Assembly (NCBI GenBank): GCA_032622095.1
Contig: CP136061.1
Span: 11,981,287 to 12,045,286, forward strand
Source of the DNA: Siphonodentalium dalli
Taxonomy: Eukaryota; Mollusca; Scaphopoda; Gadilida; Siphonodentaliidae
Reading direction: 5' to 3'
Length of the DNA stretch: 64,000 nt
Shown in pieces: positions 11,582-21,302 of this stretch. How positions within the stretch are numbered: position 1 is the first letter of the stretch; the number at the start of each line of letters is the position of its first letter. The notes beneath the pieces were generated by a model. That model had not been told where the DNA came from. It was given only the letters and a program-made list of their open reading frames with translations, and did no database searches. The translations under genes were made by a program, and so were the position numbers.

Positions 11582-12630
11582 ATTTCTGATTCAACGCTCG
11601 CCGTTCCTGGCCAAATGTACGCTTTGTTCGCAATATTAGTGTCTAAATGTTGCAATATTAATGAAGAGGATATGCTAACCTTTCGAATGATGTATAATAT
11701 GTAATTTTACATAGCGTAAAACGCGAGAAATGTGAGCTTATATCTCTGTTCTTGATTCCTGTTAGTCGGATTTTTCCCCGTTTTTAGCTCATTTCTTATT
11801 CAACGCTCGCCGTTCCCGGCCACATGTACGCTTTGTTCGCAATATTAGTGTCTAAATGTTGCAATATTAATGAAGGGGATATGCTAACCTTCGAATGATG
11901 TATAATATGTATTTTTACATAGCGTAAAACGCGAGAAATGTGAGCTTATATCTCTGTTCTTGATTCCTGTTAGTCGGATTTTTTCCCGTTTTTTAGCTAA
12001 TTTCTGATTCAACGCTCGCCGTTCCCGGCCAAATGTACGCTTTGTTCGCAATATTAGTGTGTAAATGTTGCAATATTAATGAAGGGGATATGCTAACCTT
12101 TCGAATGATGTATAATATGTATTTTTACATAGCGTAAAACGCCAGAAATATGAGCTTTTATCTCTGTTCTTGATTCCTGTTAGTCGGATTTTTTCCCGTT
12201 TTTAGCTAATTTCTTACTCAACGCTCGCCGTTCCCGGCCAAATGTACGCTTTGTTCGCAATATTAGTGTCTAAATGTTGCAATATTAATGAAGGGGATAT
12301 GCTAACCTTTCGAATGATGTATAATATGTATCGTTACATATGGCAAAACGCCAGAAATGTGAGCTTATATCTCTGTTCCTGATTCCTGGTGCTCGGATTT
12401 TTTCGTTTTTAGCTAATTTCTTATTCAACGCTCGCCGTTCCCGGCCAAATGTACGCTTTGTTCGCAATATTAGTGTCTAAATGTTACAATATTAATGAAG
12501 AGGATATGCTAACCTTTCGAATGATGTATAATGTGTATCGTTACATAGCGTAAAACGCGAGAAATGTGAGCTTATATCTCTGTTCCTCGTTCCTGTTACT
12601 CGAAATAGTCATTCTGTTACTCGGAACTCG
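11582..12630. repeat. Tandem array, five units of about 209 bp
   Basis: The phrase CAACGCTCGCCGTTC recurs at 11592, 11801, 12010, 12219 and 12426, giving spacings of 209, 209, 209 and 207 bp. Each unit also contains GTACGCTTTGTTCGCAATAT, GCAATATTAATGAAG, CGAATGATGTATAAT and ATAGCGTAAAACG. Units are highly similar and noncoding. The last one grades into TTCCTGTTACTCGAAATAG repeats (12590-12675), immediately before LINE-C. Confidence 0.9.
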
Positions 12631-12682
12631 TTTCTGTTCCTCGTTCCGTTCCTGTTACTCGAAATAGTCAATCCCCTTCTAT

Positions 12683-13465
12683 GTGCCTTCAAAGCAAGTA
12701 ATGTATCATACATATAAATATCCCAATAAACCAGTTGAGGGCATTGTAAAACCCTGTGTGAATATTGTTGACCAGTCACCGAAATCAGACAGCACACCAA
12801 ATACGATATTATACGATATCGATGATGTGGGTACGTCCTTAAATGACTTATTCTCAGTAAGTTATATCAACCCTTCCGATGATGTTGGACATGTGCGAAT
12901 TGCAGGTAAATGTGCCAATGACCTTGCTGTGAGTACAAGGAATTATTTGTTTTCAGGTTATGAAACGGGCCTCACCGGCCTCACCGGGCAGATGAGGTCC
13001 TTATATAATGATAAATCTCAACCAAATACAATTATGGATGAGCAATATTTGCCCGATGTCCGTAAATCTATAACTGACTCTCAGCACATTTCAGATACCT
13101 CTATGCTGGGCACAGGTGAGTTAGAACTATTCGGTGGTATTACACAAGAATGGATTTATACAAACACTAGTGTGTTTATCGATTTTTTAAATGATAATTC
13201 ATCTGTCAACTATGACGATGACCACGACGAGGACAGTGATGAAAATGATGATGATGAAGATGATGACGATGATGATGATGATGACGATGATGATGATTAT
13301 GATTATGACGACGACGATTGTGATGACAGTGATGACGATGACGTCGATGATGGTGATGCTGATGACGGTAACGATTATGCTGGTGATGAAGATGGTATAA
13401 TTAAGTTGAAGTTCATAGCACTAAATGTAGGCGGCATACGGAAGCGCCTTCATTATCTTGAATAG
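12683..13465 (+). pseudogene. LINE-C N-terminal region with Asp-rich run
   Basis: A 260-residue open frame. Residues 1-175 are unrecognised. Residues of about 180-243 are almost entirely Asp/Glu, encoded by GAT/GAC repeats. The last 20 residues (IIKLKFIALNVGGIRKRL) are the start of an APE-type endonuclease. The frame then breaks at 13458-13465 and the nuclease continues in the next frame as NRYDILCLSETKL. The acidic stretch is therefore in frame with the endonuclease N-terminus rather than in a separate gene. The true start codon is uncertain. Confidence 0.65.
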
Positions 13466-14200
13466 ATATGATATACTGTGTTTGTCAGAAACGAAGCTGT
13501 ATGCAGGGGAATCAGTTATCATTTCAAACTTCGAAATTATATCAAATGTATGTAAATCCACTTCTAGTGGCAGCCGGGCAGGTGGTATTTTAATTGCTAC
13601 AAAGACATCTTCACGTTTGCGTATTGACGTGATACGAAGCGAACTCAAGAGTGTTGCATGGGTTAAAATTGGTCGACCCGGGCATAAGGCAAATAGTTGT
13701 CTGATTCTAGGGGCGGTATATAATCCCCCCGAAAACATAAAATATGCTGATAGTAATTGGCATTCGGATTTACAATTAGAAATTATACGTTTACGAGAAC
13801 TTAGTCATGCTATACTCCTTATGGGGGATTTTAATGCACGAACGGCTCTATTGGATGACCGTATTGAAAATAATAATATTACACATAGCCGGGGCGCAAG
13901 TGCGATACTAGATGCATACATGTTTGACGTTAGCACGGAGTCAGATATTCTCATTCCGGCGCGATGTTCCGAAGACACCGGGAGGCCTAACACATACGGA
14001 TACAGACTTTGACGCATGTCGCGTCAGCAACATGTACATAGTTAATGGTCGCATAGGCAGGGATTGGTAAGCGCACATGCAGAGACGCAGATCTTGTTGA
14101 CTATGCAATCGCTTCAAAAGATGTATTTGCGCGTGTATTGGAGTTTGAAGTATTGGAATTCTCATGTTTGAATTCAGATGTGCATTGTGGTATAAGTTTG
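13458..14200 (+). pseudogene. LINE-C APE-type endonuclease
   Basis: 13458-14012 contains LCLSETKL (catalytic Glu), GGILIATK, LGAVYNPP and LLMGDFNAR (Asp/Asn of the nuclease). The frame is lost after 14012. Residual matches at 14080-14200 include YAIASKDVFAR and SDVHCGISLEL, which corresponds to a disrupted SDH motif. Target-nicking function is inferred from the family; this copy is broken. Confidence 0.8.
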
Positions 14201-14392
14201 GAACTTAAAACGCAGCACCGGATGTGCGAGCACTTACCAAACAAACAAACAGACGTGCCGAATTGTCATTCAATTAAACCGATAATCAAACCGTGGAATG
14301 ATATGAAAGCGCAGGATTTTATAGCGGGAGTTAAAAAACGTTCAGATGAAATATAATCCAAACTTAAAGCAGTTGAAAAGGCTCCATCACAG

Positions 14393-15028
14393 TTGGGTAT
14401 TGACAACGCGGCGAACTGTTTAGGAAATATTCTATCAGAACAAGCCGTTCAAATATTTGGCACTCACAACCGAGCATGCACATCGCGACGCACAACAAAA
14501 TGTAAAAGGTGGTTTGACTCAGAATGTCGCCGTAAAAGAAAGTCTTTTAATAAGGCTAGAAAGCAGTACTATTTATGCAAGTCTTTGGACTTTAGAACTA
14601 AATTGAGGAATTCGAGCAAGCAATATAAGCGAACGATGGATAAAAAACGCGCAGAGATGCTTGAAAATTGTAATCGGGAACTGAGGGAAATCCCGAAAAA
14701 GTCATCGGAATGCTTTTGGAAAACTTTGAAAAAATTTACAAACGATAGTGCACGTGTAGCAGTTGAACATATTAACCTTGATAGTATATTCGATCATTTT
14801 AAGGCATTGAATGGGGCAACAAATGATACTGACTTGACTTCGCTCATCGATATTATGTATGCCCTCAATAACGCAGACGGCGAGCTCAATTTGCCTATTG
14901 AAACGCATGAAATCATTGATGTTGTTAATTCTTTGAAAGTAAATAAAGCTGCTGGCGTTGATCAGGTAAGTAATCGTTATATCAAATCTACAATTGATGT
15001 ACTTTTACAATTTTACTCCAGATTATTT
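14393..15028 (+). pseudogene. LINE-C linker and RT fingers, truncated
   Basis: This encodes the basic linker between endonuclease and RT (CKRWFDSECRRKRKSFNKAR, then CFWKTLKKF) and the entry of the RT domain (LKVNKAAGVDQVSNRYIKS). The coding match ends at QFYSRLF (about 15028). The bases that follow (CACCCAAACCTTTGGGTG) belong to the inserted DNA. Confidence 0.8.
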
Positions 15029-15074
15029 CACCCAAACCTTTGGGTGTTTATTTCACAGCAGTTTCTGGGATAAC

Positions 15075-15240
15075 CTGTGTGTCGGCTCATAACATGCGTG
15101 CCAATTGAGGAGAACACGCGAAGGATTTGTGTAAATGTTAGCCCAAACGACATTTCGAAGTAACGACTGCTGTGTTGTTTATTTCGAGGAATAATACGGC
15201 ATCATATGAATGCAGCCCAAATATATTGACAGGTGTCAAG
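15075..15240 (+). repeat. Dispersed repeat D, copy 2
   Basis: It matches 7284-7425 in the same orientation (GTGTGTCGG, AAATGTTAGCCCAAAC, GAATAATACGG, GCAGCCCAAATAT). It sits directly inside the left edge of the insertion in LINE-C. Confidence 0.65.
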
Positions 15241-16245
15241 GGTCTAACTCGAAACTGAGCAATAAAAAACTAATATAATAAATACCGAGAATATTTAATT
15301 TAACGCCAATGGGTCGTTTATGTGCGTTTAAGAGTGTATTTATGCTTAAAGCAACGTGAAATAACGATCTTAAAATGAATTGGCCGGTATATTTTATTAG
15401 TTATCAGGGTTACCAGGGTCGTAGTTGCATAAATTACAATATATTTTTATGCTAAGATAATTGCGTGGTAATTTGTTTGTAATGAATTGATCGGTATTCA
15501 GGTTAACCCAACTCCCATTCATATATGGACATTCCAAATATGGAAAGTGACTAGGGGAACACTCCGACGTTCGTACTCATAATCACCAATTTTTGTACCT
15601 AGCTTGCCTGTCCTAAGTTTCACGGAAAAATTGCTAAATTTATTCTATTTGTCGTTATATATATAATTACCACCACGTTTATTATTCCTTTCATAAAAAT
15701 AAAATGAAACAAGCTGAAGATGATATGTTTAAAATTTATTAAGCATGAAACTGACGATAAGTGACAAGTTGTTATCAGAGTACGTTATACTTGAGATAGT
15801 TACGTTACGCACACGGTCCCCTATCGTATTGCGATAATCGAGATGTCAACTTTTCCGCTTTTATAATTCTCACTAAGTTATACCGTGTTTATATCCGTTT
15901 TATCCTATTTGTTGTTGTGTATTGCATTACTTTGATCAAGTCTGCGCTTGTGTTATTCTCACAAAAGGTAATGCGTGTTTACATTTCACAATTCAACTGC
16001 ATAACGCGTCACCGCTCAGTTTACTGGTTCAGTCTGCGAGTGCAGCGGAAAAAATTTCCACATGTCCGAGCGCCATTAATTCCTTAAATACGACACTATT
16101 TAATCGAATGAGGTCAAATATTCGCATATAACTTGACTCATATGTTATTCTGCACAATTCTGGCCAGTGCCGACTTTCATTTCGCATTACTTTCGTTTTT
16201 ATCAAAATATAACCGTTTTCTATGGAGATTACCATGTAAATTTGT
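15240..16245. other. Unassigned AT-rich spacer
   Basis: I see no gene, tandem repeat or recognisable element here. Short open frames (for example 15922-16131) have no family signature. Confidence 0.5.
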
Positions 16246-16251
16246 TCAACA

Positions 16252-17180
16252 TAAAAAAAAATCATAGTTTTGCTAATTTCAAGCTAATTTAATACTTTAT
16301 AGCATGGTCAGTGCATAATCTGGCTCATCGAGTGATGGTAGACGTTCCTTCAGTGTACACACCAAATATTTGGTCCCAACGAAGCAGGCTAAAATCCTGA
16401 AATTTGTCAATTGACTTTGAGTGTGAAGAAAATATTCATTTAAACTTCCAAAATTGGTTGAAATATGCTCAACAACATTCAGTTGAATGGTGACATTATT
16501 TATAGTCACCGACTAACTTCCACGGTGAATACAATTTGTTTTTATTGATGACAATTATGTTGCGAGTCATAAAAATGTTAATTTTCGGAAGAAAAAAAAT
16601 CATTGTTTCGCCAATTTCAAGCTAGTGTTGAGCATGGTCAGGGCATTACATATAATGATTAAGATTGCTAAAGAACTGAAATAATGAAATGGGAAACTTT
16701 TACTGACATCTGGTAAGGATTGAGGAGCAGTTGCTAGAGGCCCCAACCCCACCCTCATGGAATACGGAATACCACTTAACACAGAAGTTGGAATACGGAA
16801 TACCATATGGAATACATAAAATTATATGAAAACTTCATTTTTTGGAAGGTCGGCGTACGAATACCGGTATTTTTGGAATACCGAATACCTCCCTAACTGA
16901 GGGGCCGGAATACGGCGTACCTCATAACAGGGCATGGAATACGGCATACGAAAAAGGGGGTGGGGGCCTCATGCTATGGAGCCTCCCAATATATTGTCTG
17001 CTCCACATCTCAATAGAATTCAACAAGATTCAGTTGAATGGTGACATTATTTATAGTCACCGACTAACTTCCACGATGAATCAAATTTGTCTTTATTGGT
17101 GACAATTTATGTCGCGAGTGATAAAAATGTAAATTTTCTGAAGAAAAAAATTAATTGGTTTGCGAATTTCAAGCTAGTTT
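16252..17180. repeat. Tandem repeat, about 310-345 bp units, carrying an inserted element
   Basis: The phrase ATTTCAAGCTAR recurs near 16276, 16614 and 17166. CAGTTGAATGGTGACATTAT and AGTCACCGACTAACTTCCAC occur at about 16480 and 17031. The second interval is longer by roughly the length of the TIR element at 16737-16970; subtracting that element restores a similar period. No coding sequence. Confidence 0.75.
16737..16970. mobile_element. Short TIR element with GGAATACGG repeats
   Basis: A roughly 234-bp element with ends GAGGCCCCAACCCC and GGGGGTGGGGGCCTC, which are inverted repeats of each other, and internal GGAATACGGAATACC-type repeats. TGCTA lies at 16732-16736 and again at 16972-16976, a candidate 5-bp target duplication with one extra base. 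It interrupts a tandem repeat unit, which supports real insertion. A reverse-oriented partial copy is at 44918-45232. Confidence 0.75.
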
Positions 17181-17880
17181 ATAGCGAACATGGGAACCAA
17201 GGTTCAATTTATGCCACACTTCAGAGTGAAATCTGGGCTTATATTTCGGCGAGAATCCAAATCTAGATTCTCGCAAATTACCCTGGATTCTCATGAAAAA
17301 GTATATATGGATTCTCGCAAAATCAGATGAAATATATGCCCTAGTGGAAATATAGCAAATCGTTTAATGTTTTAGAATTTTTTTTTCGGTGATTTATATA
17401 ATTTATATGTTTAAAGACATATTATGGACTTTTTCGGGAGCGAGAAATTGATAAGTTAGTGCTCAGGCATTTTTCCAACGTGGGGAATGTTATCATTCTA
17501 CTAACATCACTGAAAATTTCCAAAAAGATCTACCACACCACTCCATATAGAACTACTCCAAATTGTAAATATTTACATCTCGATTTGGGGCGCAACTATC
17601 GGCTGTAATTAAACAAAAATCATTTTGACACCGATAGTCATTGCATTTAACTAATATATAAGAATGACGTTGTGTAACATCCATTTGGATTAATATTCGT
17701 AACAAATAACTACTTTGAGAAAGATTATTCTTAATTTCTATTTATTTGATCACTCTGCCCGGTGTCTCCCGGAGTGTTTCACATCACTTTAATCAAGGAA
17801 GACTGTAAAGAAAAACTGCATTTCAAGACCACCAAACAACTTTCCTTTTTAGGGCCACCAGATCTTCCAAATATGTACTT
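17180..17880. other. Unassigned AT-rich spacer
   Basis: I see no gene. A local ATTCTCGCAAA/ATTCTCATGAAA repetition (17248-17320) is the only structure noticed. Confidence 0.45.
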
Positions 17881-17884
17881 CTTC

Positions 17885-18130
17885 CATTTTGCTATCAAAG
17901 ACCGAAAAATGTCTTTAAACTAGAGATCCAAATACCCCCAAGGGCCCCTCTATCTTGATATATTAAAGACCGAAAAATGTCGTTAAACTATAAAGACCGG
18001 CCTGGGACGAAGTAATGCACCTGGCACTCTACCGACTGGACCACCGGGGGCCCCCATTAAACTGTTAAAGACCGAAAATGTCGTTAAATTGCAAAGACCG
18101 AAAAATGTCGTTAAACTAGAGATCCAAACA
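17885..18130. repeat. AAAGACCGAAAAATGTCGTTAAA repeat cluster
   Basis: The phrase AAAGACCGAAAAATGTC recurs near 17907, 17967 and 18094, with a one-base-shorter form at about 18066, often followed by GTTAAACT. A diverged form (AAAGAACGAAATATGTCGTTA) appears at about 19914, on the other side of the 18.14-19.89 kb array. The array may therefore have been inserted into this repeat. Confidence 0.6.
17993..18058 (-). repeat. tRNA-like fragment, possible SINE head
   Basis: Read on the minus strand, this GC-rich patch gives GGTGGTCCAGTCGGTAGAG, close to the A-box region of tRNA-derived SINEs. No B-box (GGTTCGANTCC) follows, so this is at most a fragment and not a functional tRNA gene. Confidence 0.3.
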
Positions 18131-18137
18131 TCCCCAC

Positions 18138-19885
18138 CCCTATTTTTAGCTCAACTTTACTTTGTAAAGTTTGAGCTATTGCCATGGCTTTGTCGTCCGT
18201 GTGTATGTGTGTACGTAAGGCGTCAACAATGCAGGCTACAGGTCGTACCTTTGGTCGGATCATTATGAAATTTGTCATAGCTGTTGACATCAACATTTAG
18301 ACCAGATTATTAATTTTGGGATCATTCGGAAAAAAAACATGGCCGCCAGTGGCCATCTTGGATTTCAAAATTCAATCCATTAGCACGGGCTACAGGTCGT
18401 ACTGTTTGTCTGATAATCATGAAATTTGTCAAGAATGTTAATAATGACATGTGGATGGGAACGAGTCATTTTGGGGTCATTCGGTCAAAAAACATGGCCG
18501 CAGCAGCTATTTTGGATTTTACTCTTTGTATGACTAAATCTTTAGCACAGACTACAGGTCTTACCTTTAGTCTGATCATCGTAAAATTTTTCATGGCTCT
18601 TAAAATTGGAATGTAGATGGGAACGAGTCATTTTGGGGTCATTCGTACAAAAAATATGGCCGCCAGTGGCCATCTTGGATTTCAAAATGTAATCCATTAA
18701 CACGGGCCACAGGTCGTACAGTTTGTCTGATCATCATGAAATTTGTCATGGATGATAATATTGACATGTAGATGGGAATGAGTAATTTTGGGGTAATTCG
18801 GCCAAAAAACATGGCCGCCAGCAGCCATCTTAGATTTTACTCTTTGTATGACTAAATTCTTTAGCACGGGCTGCCGGTCGTACATTCAGCCTGATCATAG
18901 TAAAATTTGTCATGGATATTAACAATGACATGTGGATGGGAACGAGTAATTTTGGGGTCATTCGACCCAAAAACATGGCCGCCAGCAGCCATCTTGGATT
19001 TTACTCTTTGTATGACTAAATTCTTTAGCACGGGCTACAGGTCGTACTTTCAGTCTGATCATCATAAAATTTGTCAGGAATGTTAATAATGACATGTATA
19101 TGGGAACGGGTCATTTTGGGGTCATTCGGTCAATAAACATTGCCGCCAGCAGCCATCTTGGATTTTACTCTTTGTATGACTAAATCCTTTAGCACAGGCT
19201 ACAGGTCTTACATTTAGTCTGATCATCATAAAATTTGTCATGGCTGTTGAAATTGGAATGTAGATGGGAACGAGTCATTTTGGGGTCATTCAGACAAAAA
19301 ACATGGCCACCAGTGGCCACCTTGGATATCAAAATTTAATCCATTAGCACGGTCCACAGGTCGTACTGTTCGTCTGATCATCATGAAATTTGTCATGGAT
19401 GATAATATTGACATGTAGATGGGAACGAGTAATTTTGAGGTTATTCGGCCAAAAACATGGCCGCCAGCAGCCACCTTAGATTTTACTCTTTGTATGACTA
19501 AATTCTTTAGCACGGGCTACAGGTCGTACTTTCAGTCTGATCATCATGAAATTTGTCAGAAATGTTAATAATGACATGTAGATGGGAAACGAGTCATTTT
19601 GGGGTCATTCGGCCCAATAACATGGCCGCCAGCAGCCATCTTGGATTTTACTCTTTGTATGACCAAATCCTCCAGCGCGGGCTACAAGTCGTACCTTTAG
19701 TCTGATCATCATGAATTTTTCATGGCTGTTGAATTGGAATGTAGATGAGAATGAGACATTTTGGGGACATTCCGACAAAAAACATGGCTGCCAGCGACCA
19801 TATTGGATTTCCAAATTCAATTCTAAATCTTTCCATTCATTGCTCATCACACAAATTTAACTTCTTCTCAAAGTTGAGCTACAGT
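18138..19885. repeat. Ten-unit tandem array (155-165 bp) between foldback ends
   Basis: ACATGGCCGCCAG-like phrases occur at about 18338, 18492, 18653, 18809, 18973, 19137, 19301, 19455, 19620 and 19786. Two subtypes alternate irregularly: one followed by GTGGCCATCTTGGATTTC, the other by CAGCCATCTTGGATTTTAC. The left end has TAGCTCAACTTTACTTTG and an inverted TTTGAGCTA; the right end has CAAAGTTGAGCTA. The whole therefore looks like a foldback-ended element with an internal satellite. This type is widespread in marine invertebrates, an inference from memory rather than a search. Confidence 0.8.
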
Positions 19886-21302
19886 GTCATTGACACTTTC
19901 ATTTGAGACATTAAAGAACGAAATATGTCGTTACACCATTAATGATCATTAATACATAATTTGTGTTTATGAAAGTCTGGTACTGACGGGTTTGTTTCCA
20001 TTACATATTCATTGGAACGTAATCAATTATTCTGACAGAAATCATGTTAATATTGCATTTCGTTACTGGTTTCCTTGACTCACATATCTCTCACTGCTTA
20101 ATACTTATAATTAAATCAAATGTTCTGTGTTTTGTGTCACTTCTTCATAGCATTCTGTATTCTGCTATTGAAAAGAAAAACAGTTGTAGTATACCTTAAA
20201 TGTATGAAGGCCTTGGTGGGTATCATGTGAACATATTTCCACCTGTCAAAAACCGCTACAAACGAAATAATATTCAAATATAGACAGACTTTGTTAATAT
20301 ACAAATGAGAAATATTTCATAAACATTATGTTATAGTCGTAAATTTGCCGACTGTTATGTAAACAAAGCATAAAAAGTTACTTTCCTGGTGTTTCTTTAT
20401 ATTATGATGGTAAACATAAAGAGCGTTCTTTGTTGCTCAATTCCTTATTTGGAAATAATAAAGAGCGTTTATACCATTTGTGTGTGATTAGCCAGTAGCA
20501 TTATGCTGCCTTCTATAACACAATCAGACTCTTGTTTAGGTAAAATGTAGTAGGTCTTTATGTAAGCATGATGTTTAAGGGATAGTGATCGTATATTTGA
20601 ACCAAAATGTATGCGTTTTAATATTGATCTGTTTACGGTGTTTGGAACAAATATTTTCGACAACTAAACACTCTCGCCCCTTTAATATAATTAATATAAC
20701 ATCCCTCATCCAATAATCTCCAAATTGCATATCTAATTTCAATCCTAGTTACACGTCACACCGCCCTCATCATTTGCCTTTAAACCGAGTATGCACGGTG
20801 GTGTAATAGAACAACCATTAATTTAACCGTAACCGTAGCATATTTACACGTATACGTGTACGTTTTCACGACAAATCCCCGCTGATCTGTTATTAATGAA
20901 CCAAACAATTAACATGTCAACACATTCTGGCCCGCCAATGCTACAGTGTATACACGTAACGGGGCAAATATGCATATTATATTGACAGCTAACGAGAACA
21001 TTCATCACTATCAATCTGATCACCCCTTTCAGTGGATACGATAGAAACTAAACGAGTTGTTACTTCTAATTACCCGTACTTAATTACACTACTTGCGTGT
21101 TAATAAAGTACGACCCCCACCCCAATCAGAACTAAAGGTGAAACATGGGATTTAGAACATTAATATTTACTCTTACACAGTTCCATATTCAAGGTGTGTC
21201 TTGTGTAATCGTATGTCAGTTGTAACGTTGTGAAACCGCAACCGAACTGAATTCTATTGCTAAATAGTTCATGGGTGACCTGATGCATGCATCTTAGTTT
21301 TC
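19885..21302. other. Unassigned spacer
   Basis: No gene was recognised. Two copies of TAAAGAGCGTT (near 20417 and 20460) are the main oddity; the same 11-mer occurs near 28686 and, inverted, near 35878 and 35909. Confidence 0.45.

Larger units (their letters stand above)
15029..21302. mobile_element. 6.3 kb composite insertion splitting LINE-C RT
   Basis: It is defined by the colinear break in LINE-C RT. The left edge is a short palindrome, CACCCAAACCTTTGGGTG (15029-15046); near the right edge is ATGGGTGA (21270-21277). It contains repeat D copy 2, a tandem repeat carrying a TIR element (16.25-17.18 kb) and a tandem array between foldback ends (18.14-19.89 kb). I saw no transposase or RT inside and could not identify a clear target duplication, so it may have accreted in several events. 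Confidence 0.6.

Noticed and set aside
13191-13400. Met/Thr-rich frame across the GAT/GAC tract.
   Set aside because: It is an alternative frame of a trinucleotide repeat. The Asp-rich frame is the one joined to the endonuclease.
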